A stretch of 54,588 nt of DNA, from assembly GCA_041399085.1 (NCBI GenBank), contig JAWKTM010000051.1, positions 1 to 54,588 of the forward strand, read 5' to 3'. This DNA comes from JAWKTM01 sp041399085. Lineage in GTDB: Bacteria; Planctomycetota; Planctomycetia; Pirellulales; Pirellulaceae. Below the pieces are notes generated by a model. It had not been told where the DNA came from and made no database searches. It saw nothing but the letters and a program-made list of their open reading frames with translations. Positions 38,686 to 47,315 of this stretch are shown one piece after another. The translations under genes were made by a program, and so were the position numbers. Positions within the stretch are counted from its first letter, which is position 1, and each line of letters opens with the position of its first letter.

Positions 38686-41600
38686 ATGTCCGACACACCG
38701 CAAAGTTCACGCCGCGGTTCGCGATCACAATCGCTGATTGATGAGTTTCCATTGCTCTGGTTGAATGGAATTGCCGGATTTAGGTGAGATTCTGCGATCC
38801 CGGCACATTGACGATTTGAGTGCGATATTCGAGTTGGTTCGCATCGACTTGATAGAGCGTGCGCGTAGAGAGACGCGTAAAGTGTCGAGGAGTACGTTGC
38901 GGATTACCCGTCGCTCGCCAAAAATGATGATTGGCTACTCGAACTTCTGGACGCCGAACTCTGTTGCCGAGCGTGGTTTATCGCATTAACGCTAGAAGGT
39001 CGCTCCATTTCCCCACAACTATGCGTCGATCTTTTTGCATTGCTCGAAGTCGATCCTGAGCGATGCGGCGAACGTAGTTGTGAGGTCGCCGCGTTCGCGA
39101 TTGGCATGGCTACGATCCCATGCTGGCGAATGTGACGACGAACATGGCGGTCGCGACCCGATATGAATTGCTGGAATTGCTCGGCGAAATTGGCATGGGA
39201 GTCGTCTATCGCACGGCGGTTTGCTATGACCGGATAGTGGCAATTAAACGGATGCGATTTGCCGGTCCGCGGACATCCGCGGGTTGGCGGCAGTTTCAGC
39301 TTGAAGCGGAAGCCACGGCCCCGCCTACGGCAATCCGCATCGTTCGCGTGATCGACGTTGGTGAGATGGACGGCGAACCATTTCTAGCGATGGAATTCAT
39401 CGAAGGGCATAGTCTTGAGCGGCGATAAAGAATGGACCTTTGGAGACGACGAACCGTTGCTCTATACGGCAAAACTTGCACGCGCCCGTCGAATACCGCA
39501 CACTCTCGACACGTACTTCATCAGCGGCCTAAAACCGGCCAACGTGTTGCTCGACGAGCGGGGCGAACCGCACGTGGCGGACTTCGGTCTCGCCAAAGTG
39601 CTTGACCTCCGGTCGGATATGACACACACGCGGCTTTTGGGGACTCCTGGTTACATCCAGAGCAAGCGAAATACGATCCAGCGGCGGTGGGTAAGGGAAG
39701 CGACATCTACTCGCTTGGCGCGACGTTGTTCGCGATGCTAACGGGAGCACTTCACCGTTTCAAAGGCACGTCACCGGCTGAAGCCGCTCCGGCTAGTTGA
39801 GAGCGATGAGCCGCCGAAGCCTAGTTCCTGAATGGCAATGTGGACCGAGACCTCGATACGATTGTCTTGAAATGCTTGGAAAAGAACCCTGCTAAGCGGT
39901 TCGTATCGGCTTGGAATTGGCGGCGGAGTTAGACCGTTGGCTGCGCCCCGCCAGGCCCATCACTCTCTCGCCCCATCACATGGCGAGCGTGCTTGGCGAT
40001 TCTGTAAGCAACGACCCGCGATTGCGGCGTCCCTCGTACTACTGGTTACGCTCGTCGCCGGATGGTGGCATTGTTGCCGTTCAGGAGCAGATTCTGTACG
40101 GAATTCAGCGTGAACGAGGCAGGCGGAAAACCGTCGATTGTCGCCCAAGGGCTTGGATTACGTTTGGTTACGGATATAAAGACGTGATTGATGCGAAACA
40201 GTTCAGCGATGCTCGAAAGAACTGTTCAATATGGAGCATTTGGTTGCGGAAACCGCGAACGCCGATATGCCCATTTGGGACGCATCCAGCCGCGATACAC
40301 AGTATTTGGAAACGCTAATTAATCGTCAATCGCTGACGCGTTTCGCTGGCTTGGCGGATGGACACTGGCCCAATTGCGCGGCCCTTCACCGCGACGAGCG
40401 GTGGCTAGTGACTGGCGATTCGGGTGGCCGACTGGTCGTGTGGGATTTGCAGATCGAGCGAGTCGTCCACCGATTGCTCGAACCACGACAGAGATACAAG
40501 GATGGCCCAATGAAGTCGTTGCGAATGGATGCGCATTATCTCTTATCGAGAGATTACGACTCAGTGAATCCTTGACTTGGGAACCGTGCGCGCCGATGTC
40601 GAATGGTTGCCCGGCAGTGGCATATCCATCGTCGTGGCATCGCTAAACGGACAAGCGATTTGCTACGATTTGTCTGACCTGACGCGGGGCGAACAACAAC
40701 GCGAGTTGTTCCGCGCCGGACGAGTCGCTATACGCGGTCGGTGTGGCGCCGGTCGAACGCGACAATGCTTCGCGATTGCTGTTCGGCGGTGAACGCGGTG
40801 GTCTATTTATCTGCGACGCCGAAGTAGGCGAATATCAACGCTCGCGGCCGGTGGAATCGGCCGTGGGCAATCGTCTGAAGGCGCCGGACTGTTAGCTAGT
40901 GGGCTACGAAAACGGTGAGGTTTACGGTCTTGAGCGCACCTACGCTCCGAACCGCGCTTCACCTCCTCAAGTGAATGGGCCAGCGTGGGATATGTGCATT
41001 TCAGAGAGCGGGTCCGCGTTGGTGGCCGTCGTTGGCGGCTCCGAGCGAATTATCACGTTTCCGAGTTGCTCGTGGACAGGTAGAGCTGACTGATTGGAAC
41101 GAAGGTAGGTTCTCCGTCGAACCGGGCCAAAAACTCGCTCATGGCGACCAGGTTCACCAGCGACGGCGAGCCCTGATCACTTTGAACGACAATCATCGTT
41201 GGACGATGTGGCCAAGCCCCTTTCGGCGGCATTCGCTCGTGCAGGAATCGTCCTACGCCGACCCCCGCTGGGAGAAAGTGGTTGAACTTGTCGAACAAAG
41301 CGGCCGAGTAGCGATGATTCCGCTGCCTCTACGACGACGTGCAACAGACGTTTTATTGCTAAACGATGATCGGGACTTAATCGTGGTTAATGAGTGCTGG
41401 GCCGTTGGCGATGCGTCCGCCGCAAAGCCGGTCCAACGATTGCTCAATAGCCGGCTAGGAGGGGACGCGAGAACGGCATTTTCCTCCGTGCATGACAACG
41501 TGCTCTGGGCGGCGATCCGAGGAAGGGAAAACGGCCGGACAGCTTCAGGTGATTGATGTCGACGCCGATCGGCGACTCGACTCGGTCGTCGCACACCCGG

Positions 41601-42369
41601 GAGGCTGTGTCAGGAGTTGGTGGTTTTGTGAGGATGGTTCGCTGGCAACAACGGGGGCTGATGGTACCATTCGGTTCTGGAAATTGACTAAGAACGGCAA
41701 CAAGATTATTCGGCGCTGGACTCGACGTCAAAGAAGCACGAGCGGCCGTTGAAATCACTGGCAATCAGTTCCAATGGCCTTTGGATCGCCGCTGTTGATG
41801 ATCAATCGCGGCTGCTTGTGTACGATTTATCGAACTCTCGGCTCGTGCATCGAAGCGAGCTTTCCGAACAAGGCGGCGAGCATCGAGCCTAAGTCGGGCC
41901 GCGTTGCATTTAGTCCTAACAATAGATACCTATGCGGCTTCAGGCGGGCAGACATGTGCGGTGTGTTCGAGACCGATGGGTTCCGCCGTCTTTCAACTCA
42001 CCATTGCGGGAGACGGGGCCATCGATGTTGTTTGGAGCCCCGAAAACCCCGATATCTTGATCGGTGTCGACAACGCCCAACGAGTGACGGCATTGCTGTC
42101 GATGTGAAACAGTGGTAGAGAGCGGTTTTCGACAGAACTATCAGTCGCAGGGAAACGTCAAGCTGCTAACTCCAACGCCCGATGGTCGGCGAATCGCGGC
42201 TTTTTGGAAAACGGAGGCGAACTAGTGTTCGTCGAAAGCCGAGCAATGCTGGAATACTTCCAACTTCAACATCCGCGCCCGATTCGACGGACACGTTGCA
42301 TTTCATCCGAATCGTCGGGCGTGGGCATGGTCGTCGATAAGTGGTGAACTGGAGATGTGGGAGAATTGA
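38686..42369 (+). CDS. Serine/threonine protein kinase with WD40-like C-terminal region, frameshifted
   Basis: Starts MSDTPQSSRRGSRSQSL immediately after the sigma factor stop. An N-terminal region (SRHIDDLSAIFELVRIDLIE) is typical of planctomycete kinases. The kinase domain follows: TRYELLELLGEIGMGVVYR (glycine loop, second Gly replaced by Ile), IVAIKRMRF (catalytic Lys), VIDVGEMDGEPFLAMEFIEG, LKPANVLLDERGEPHVADFG (catalytic loop, HRD lost in a frame break), LLGTPGYI, and DIYSLGATLFAMLTGALHRF in the next frame. From about 40.3 kb there are propeller blades: RWLVTGDSGGRLVVWDLQIE, SLATTGADGTIRFWKLTKNG, YLCGFRRADMCGVFETDG. It ends GELEMWEN with TGA at 42367-42369. No transmembrane segment is obvious between kinase and WD40. 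Confidence 0.7.
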
Positions 42370-42399
42370 GAGCCCGACCAACATTCAGAGATAGAAGTC

Positions 42400-43543
42400 G
42401 TGGATGAGACGACAAAGTGGTTTCGCGATCTCCCTCTGCCGACGCAAGTCACACCGCACACTTGAATGAACGCGCCCGTGCAGATCGACAGGGCGTCTCT
42501 GTCTTTTGGTTGCATGGTTGCGGCCAAAACTTCGGCAACGCCCGCTCTTTTTTGTGCGAATGGAACACGATGGCAAACGGACGACGGAAAGGTTGGAAAT
42601 GGACGGAACGATTTCGGATCAGCGAGTCGCGATCAGAAGCCGTCACGCCAGCTGGCTTTCCAAGCGAACGGCGAGCCGCTAGCGATCTATCGGCGTGTTA
42701 CACAGAAGCAATCGGCTTATGACGGCGAGCTAATTGTCGCGAGGCGTTCGTCCGTCGGCAATTGGACTTACGCGACCCTTGAACCCCACGGGAATCGCGG
42801 CGGCTTCTACGCTCATCCCTCGTTCGGTAGTGGTGGCGAGTTGAGTGAAATTTTTCACTATTCATTCGATGGTTATTTTCTGGAGCACAGTCGGCGCGCG
42901 GCGGATGGCTCATGGACAACGTCGCCGATTGGACGGCAAGGAGTTGGGTTACGCTTCTTTTTGAGGATTGACGAAGCTGGCCGGCGACACTTGATGTCAA
43001 CATCGCACCGTTTCAACAACGACGATCATGGCAGCGTATGGCCACGTGGCGGGTAAAGGCGGGAATGGCAGGATGAAGTGATCTCGACGAGATTCGACAT
43101 TCTTCCAGGCATTGAATTAAAGCGATACGCCAGTCGTGCGGTCAAAATAAATTGTTGCCGTGCGAACAATCAGTGGCGTGACGAGTGCAGTGCCAGCTGC
43201 GCTTGGAATGGTTGAGCGCTGATTGCTTTCTCTACGCTCAGGACGGGACGCTATTCACTTGCGGTTACACGATCCTGTAGGGCGACGTGTCGTTTTAATG
43301 AGGCGAGTCGAGCATCCGGGGATCGCGATGGAGCCGTTGATGCGCCTGGGCAGTGTCTGATTCTCGCGAATACGAGGCGATTTTGGGCTTCAGCCTTACG
43401 ATGCCCGCCCCTTCTTACGGCTCTACTCCCGGTGGTGACCGCGGAGGAACCAATTCCGAATGGGATGGTTCCACGCGTGGTTGTGGGTGCGATCGCTAAT
43501 CAAGCTGGGTGGCTCAAGGATTGGTCCGAGCCGCTGCCTTGAT
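42400..43543 (+). CDS. Propeller-like protein fragment(s), frameshifted, function unknown
   Basis: An open stretch (42466-43056) reads QLAFQANGEPLAIYRRVTQK, DGELIVARRSSVGNWTYATL, YSFDGYFLEHSRRAADGSWT and RIDEAGRRHLMSTSHRF. These are two or three similar blade-like repeats of the type '(Y/F)DG-x-L-x-x-x-R-x-x-x-G-x-W'. Beyond it, broken frames give VISTRFDILPGIELKRYASR and, at the end, VVTAEEPIPNGMVPRVVVGA then LKDWSEPLP before a stop at about 43540. It may be a separate gene cotranscribed with the kinase, or part of it if the TGA at 42367 is an artefact. I do not recognise the family. Confidence 0.4.
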
Positions 43544-43664
43544 AGCCGGTGCATTCAATCTCACGTGTCGGATGCGACGTTCATGTGGTTCGCTCCTCCG
43601 CAGGCATTATTTGGAGCAAACAATGTCACACCCGTAACAAAGACTCAGTAAAATACCAACCAAT
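43544..43664. other. Short region upstream of the damaged dipeptidase copy
   Basis: No gene is supported. Around 43,610-43,625 the sequence GGAGCAAACAATGTC resembles the GGAGCCAATCATGTC at the start of the intact dipeptidase (44,993-45,007), so the duplication probably includes the start codon. Confidence 0.45.
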
Positions 43665-44455
43665 GACGCGTATGGCGGTGCAGGTTGGTGGGCTTTGCCT
43701 CGGCGGGGCGATGGGAAAAAGCGGCGCGCCGAGGGCGCCGAAGATTCTGGCGGCGAACGGAATTCCCCGGCGGCTCTGACCGAACGATTGAATCCTGGCA
43801 TCAACAAAACCGCGAAGTCGCATTGAGGCTTGCTCAAGCCGACGGCGGTGGATTAAACCCACAGTCCTGCATTGCATGCCGAGTCGTTGGTATTCGATGC
43901 GTATGCGTTCTCGCCTCGCGCCGCCGTGGATGGGGATGCCTTGGCGGCCGCCGTTGAAGCCGGTGCGTGGATATCGGCTGAAGGATCTTGAAGAGATGTC
44001 GATGGCCGCCGGTATGTGACCGATCCCGGTCGAGGAGCAAGGGTATCGAGCCGCTTGCGCGGGCTTCAGGGCGTGACTTGCATCTTCAAAACGCGGGCGA
44101 AGGGGCAGGATCCGTTGCGGTTGATTAAGCGGCTGGCCCGATTACTACGCCACCGATTGCTACGCGGTTTCAGCCAGCGAAGGCGGCCGTGCCGAGCGAT
44201 GTCGAGGACGCGCCAAACGCGAAGGCGCCATTGTTTGCTCACCGGCAACGGCGTGCCTCTCACCCAACAATGGGTTTCGGTCCCCGATAGTGCGATACTG
44301 CGAGTCTTCTATCAATTTAGGGATTCGTATGATGCCTCACCTACAACGTCGAAGAAATATATGATCAGCGCTTCGGGGAGACGGCGAATGCTGGACTGAT
44401 GATTTTCCAGCCCGAAGCGGTAATTGCCGAGATGAACCGAGTGGGAGTTATACCC
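43616..44455 (+). pseudogene. Damaged and truncated second copy of the M19-like dipeptidase
   Basis: This stretch parallels 45004-45840. Shared blocks are GCAGGTTGGTGGGCT, CCTCGGCGGGGCGATGG, GGCTCTGACCGAACGATTGA and GGTAATTGCCGAGATGAACC. It carries many single-base gaps and some substitutions, so no long frame survives. Similarity stops after GTTATACCC at 44455, where the intact gene continues with GACTGTGCGC, and an ISAs1-type end begins instead. Either a paralogue killed by an insertion, or poorly polished sequence of a repeat. The error-rich part of the window ends at this same point, so an assembly effect must be considered. Confidence 0.75.
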
Positions 44456-44997
44456 ACGGCCATCGCATCTTAATCGCTTGGAAACAGGAGGGATTCGAGG
44501 AAATCGGTGTTCCAGGCGGCTCGTTTTCGTTTGCCGATCAAACTTCCTCGTGAAGTGTCCTGCTTCAGCAGGCTGATCACGAACTTTCTCAGGAAACTGT
44601 AGTTCTCCGGGGCGGCTCCATTGCGCAGCCGGCTGTGGTCTTCGCCGAACACGACATCCAGGATCCAATGCATGCTCTCGATCGACCAATGGGAACGGAC
44701 GGAGTTGGCGAACTCCTTCACTCGAGGTGGCCGACTGAGGATGTAATATCGGATATCGGTGGTCGATTTGCCACCGACGACGATGGTTGTGATGACTTGC
44801 CCAATCGAGGTCAGGCCTTTCCAGTTGCGACACAGGTGGCTCAGGGAATCGGGCAGGGGCGCGACCATGTAATGACGTGTCTCGGTGCGTCCGCGAGACT
44901 TGGTGGTCGTGGTATGTTGGCGACAGCCAAGGTCGGTAAAATCCTCTTTCGTCCACGATAGGGCTCTTCCGTTCGCCCTGCATCTCGAAAACTGGAG
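44456..44997 (-). mobile_element. ISAs1-family insertion sequence remnant (C-terminal half of transposase)
   Basis: A minus-strand frame ending at 44470 encodes the last part of an ISAs1-type DDE transposase: RGRTETRHYMVAPLPDSL, VVGGKSTTDIRYYILSRPP, FANSVRSHWSIESMHWILDV (with the catalytic Glu of WSIE), EDHSRLRNGAAPENYSFLRK and WNTDFLESLLF. The end just outside the stop, CGGCCATCGCATCTTAA on plus, resembles the GC-CATCGCATC termini of this family. The N-terminal half is absent: recognisable sequence stops about 40 bp before the start of the intact dipeptidase. It is non-autonomous. Confidence 0.8.
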
Positions 44998-45003
44998 CCA
45001 ATC

Positions 45004-46398
45004 ATGTCGCAGCACAACCATTCGACTATCGGTAACGGCGTCACGCGCCGTATGGCGTTGCAGGTTGGTGGGCTCTGCCTCGGCGGGGCGATGGGGTTTG
45101 GCGCGCGAGGGCGCGCGGAAGATTCTGGCGCCGAAAGGAATTCCCCGGCGGCTCTGACCGAACGATTGAATCCTGGCATCCAACAAAACCGCGAAGTCGC
45201 GTTGAGCTTGCTCAAGCCGACGGCGAAGCAGTTAGAGCACGGTCTGCGGCTGCATGCCGAGTCGTTGGTATTCGATGCGTATGCGTTCGCGCCGCGCGCC
45301 GCCGTGGATGGGGATGTCTTGGCGGCCGCCGTTGAAGCCGGTGCGTCGGATATCGAGCTGAAGGATCTTCGCGAAGAGATGTCGATGACGCGGTATGTGA
45401 CCGATCCGGTCGAGGAGCAAGAGTATCGAGCTGCTTGGCGGGCTTCGGGCGTGACTTGCATCTTCCAAAACGCGGGCGAAGAGGGGCAGGATCCGTTGCG
45501 CTTGATTAAGCGGCTGGCCCGATTCACCTACGCCACCGATCTGCTCCGCGGTTTCGTGGCAAAGGCGGCCGTGCCGAGCGATGTCGAGGACGCCAAACGC
45601 GAAGGCCGCCATTGTTTGTATTTCACCGGCAACGGAGTGCCTCTCACCCAACAATGGGTTTCGGTCCCCGATGAATTGCGATACTTGCGAGTCTTCTATC
45701 AATTGGGGATTCGTATGATGCACCTCACCTACCAACGTCGAAATATGATCGGCGATGGCTGCGGGGAGACGGCGAATGCTGGACTGAGTGATTTCGGCCG
45801 AGCGGTAATTGCCGAGATGAACCGAGTGGGAGTTATACCCGACTGTGCGCATTCCGGCTGGCAAACCAGTCTCGAAGCGGCTCAGGTTTCCGACAAGCCA
45901 GTCGTCGCCAGCCATACCACGTGTGCCGCGCTAGACGCTCGGCCGCACGCTCGCAGTAAACCCGACAATGTGATTCGGGCAATTGCCGATTCCGGTGGCT
46001 ATATCGGAATTTGTTGTATTCCACGGTTCTTGAGAGGCACCGGCGATCTACCAATGTTTCTCAACCATATCGACTATGTGGTGAAGAAGTTTGGCGTCGA
46101 TCATGTGGCGATAGGTACTGATATCGCGTACTCATCACAGAACAGCGCTGCCGAAAGTCGTAAGGCTCCCCGGTTGCGACGCGGGCGCGAGGAGTTTCGA
46201 TCGTTATGGCCTGTGGACGAATTTGAAACGAACGCTTCGATGGACGCCAGTCTCGCTTGGACCAACTGGCCGCTCTACACCGTGGGGCTTGTTCAACGCG
46301 GCTACAGCGACGAAGACATTCGCAAGATTATCGGTGGCAATGTGATGCGGGTGGCCCGAGAGGCGATGACTCACAACACGAATCGGACTGGTAGATAG
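45004..46398 (+). CDS. Exported renal-dipeptidase-like (peptidase M19) protein
   Basis: 464 residues. The N-terminus has TRRMALQVGGLCLGGAMG, a Tat-like signal (twin Arg, hydrophobic stretch). The M19 fold is recognisable: FQNAGEEGQDPLRLIKRLAR, GIRMMHLTYQRRNMIGDGC, GLSDFGRAVIAEMNRVGV, VIPDCAHSGW and VVASHTTCAAL (two metal-ligand His), VDHVAIGTDIAY, and the IRKIIGGNVMRVARE end. The usual first ligand pair HxD appears as VFDAYAF, without His, and the bridging Glu region reads GNGVPLTQQW. It is therefore a divergent subgroup whose peptidase activity is doubtful. It overlaps the convergent tonB gene by 28 bp. Confidence 0.85.
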   Translation: MSQHNHSTIGNGVTRRMALQVGGLCLGGAMGFGARGRAEDSGAERNSPAALTERLNPGIQQNREVALSLLKPTAKQLEHGLRLHAESLVFDAYAFAPRAAVDGDVLAAAVEAGASDIELKDLREEMSMTRYVTDPVEEQEYRAAWRASGVTCIFQNAGEEGQDPLRLIKRLARFTYATDLLRGFVAKAAVPSDVEDAKREGRHCLYFTGNGVPLTQQWVSVPDELRYLRVFYQLGIRMMHLTYQRRNMIGDGCGETANAGLSDFGRAVIAEMNRVGVIPDCAHSGWQTSLEAAQVSDKPVVASHTTCAALDARPHARSKPDNVIRAIADSGGYIGICCIPRFLRGTGDLPMFLNHIDYVVKKFGVDHVAIGTDIAYSSQNSAAESRKAPRLRRGREEFRSLWPVDEFETNASMDASLAWTNWPLYTVGLVQRGYSDEDIRKIIGGNVMRVAREAMTHNTNRTGR

Positions 46399-47171
46399 AC
46401 ATCCATCGAAACCGGACGGCCGCGACGGCGAGCTGGGGCGGCTTGCCATTGCCGCACGGTTGTGACGGCTTCGGCGTCGAGCAGGTCATAGCCGCTCGTG
46501 CGAGCAATCTCGACACGGACCACTTGGCCAGACTCATCAATCGAGAGACGTAACAATACCGTCCCTTGCCATCCTCGCTGCCTCGCCAATTCAGGATACC
46601 GAGGCGGTCGATTGCGCACAAAGCTCGGAGGCTGCGTGTCGTCAGTACCCATCACTTGCGCCGGCATCGCCACGCTGGCGACCGACGTTGGTGGTTTGGT
46701 CAGCGTTCGTCGCGGCACGGTCGGCGCCGGCTCCTGTTCGGCCGATTCCGATTCGACTTGCGCAGCGGTTTCGCCTCGCTCGGACTTCTCCGCTTGAACG
46801 CTCGGCGCCGTCTGCTCGGCCGGGAAATCGACGACGGCCAGCGTCGTGGTGGCTTGTCGCGTTTCCGTGAATCGGTGCTTCTCGATGCGGGCTTCACGGG
46901 GCGAAACTTCGACCGGAACCGGAGCTTCTGTCTCCTCGATGACGACCGTTTCCGGTACCGGCTCGGACCATGCGGCCTCGATTGTCATGGCACGGTCGCG
47001 GCCCGCGAACTTCGCCCGATCCTCGGCCTCGCCCCACCACATCCACGACGCCGCGAAGGCTGCGAAGCCCAAACCGTGAGTCAGCAACGACGAACCGGCG
47101 GCCGTCAACCAACGGCGAGCATCGTTGGGCGCGGTAGAGCAATCGGTTGCGGTGACAGTGACGCGAGGCAT
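46371..47171 (-). CDS. tonB: TonB family energy-transducing protein
   Basis: Couples the inner-membrane proton motive force to outer-membrane receptors. The start is taken at the ATG at 47171 (MPRVTVTATD). A TTG 26 codons upstream is possible. One hydrophobic segment (LLTHGLGFAAFAASWMWWG) anchors it. A Pro/Glu/Val-rich periplasmic linker spans to about residue 175. The C-terminal TonB domain shows NRPPRYPELARQRGWQGTVL then LRLSIDESGQV, IARTSGYDLLDAEAVTTVRQ and WQAAP. It lies 144 bp downstream of the TonB-dependent receptor on the same strand, so the two form a receptor/transducer pair. No exbB or exbD is adjacent. Confidence 0.9.
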   Translation of the reverse strand: MPRVTVTATDCSTAPNDARRWLTAAGSSLLTHGLGFAAFAASWMWWGEAEDRAKFAGRDRAMTIEAAWSEPVPETVVIEETEAPVPVEVSPREARIEKHRFTETRQATTTLAVVDFPAEQTAPSVQAEKSERGETAAQVESESAEQEPAPTVPRRTLTKPPTSVASVAMPAQVMGTDDTQPPSFVRNRPPRYPELARQRGWQGTVLLRLSIDESGQVVRVEIARTSGYDLLDAEAVTTVRQWQAAPARRRGRPVSMDVYLPVRFVL

Positions 47172-47315
47172 AACGAGCGTGGTGCGAGGCGGCTTTTGGC
47201 TGGGCTGCGAACTGATTGCATTATCACTTGCATCCGCCGGAAACGGCAAGCCGGTCCCACCGCGGATCGGGCCGTCGTGTCGGCTGAATCGACACCGTGG
47301 CGGTGTTCGCTCTCG

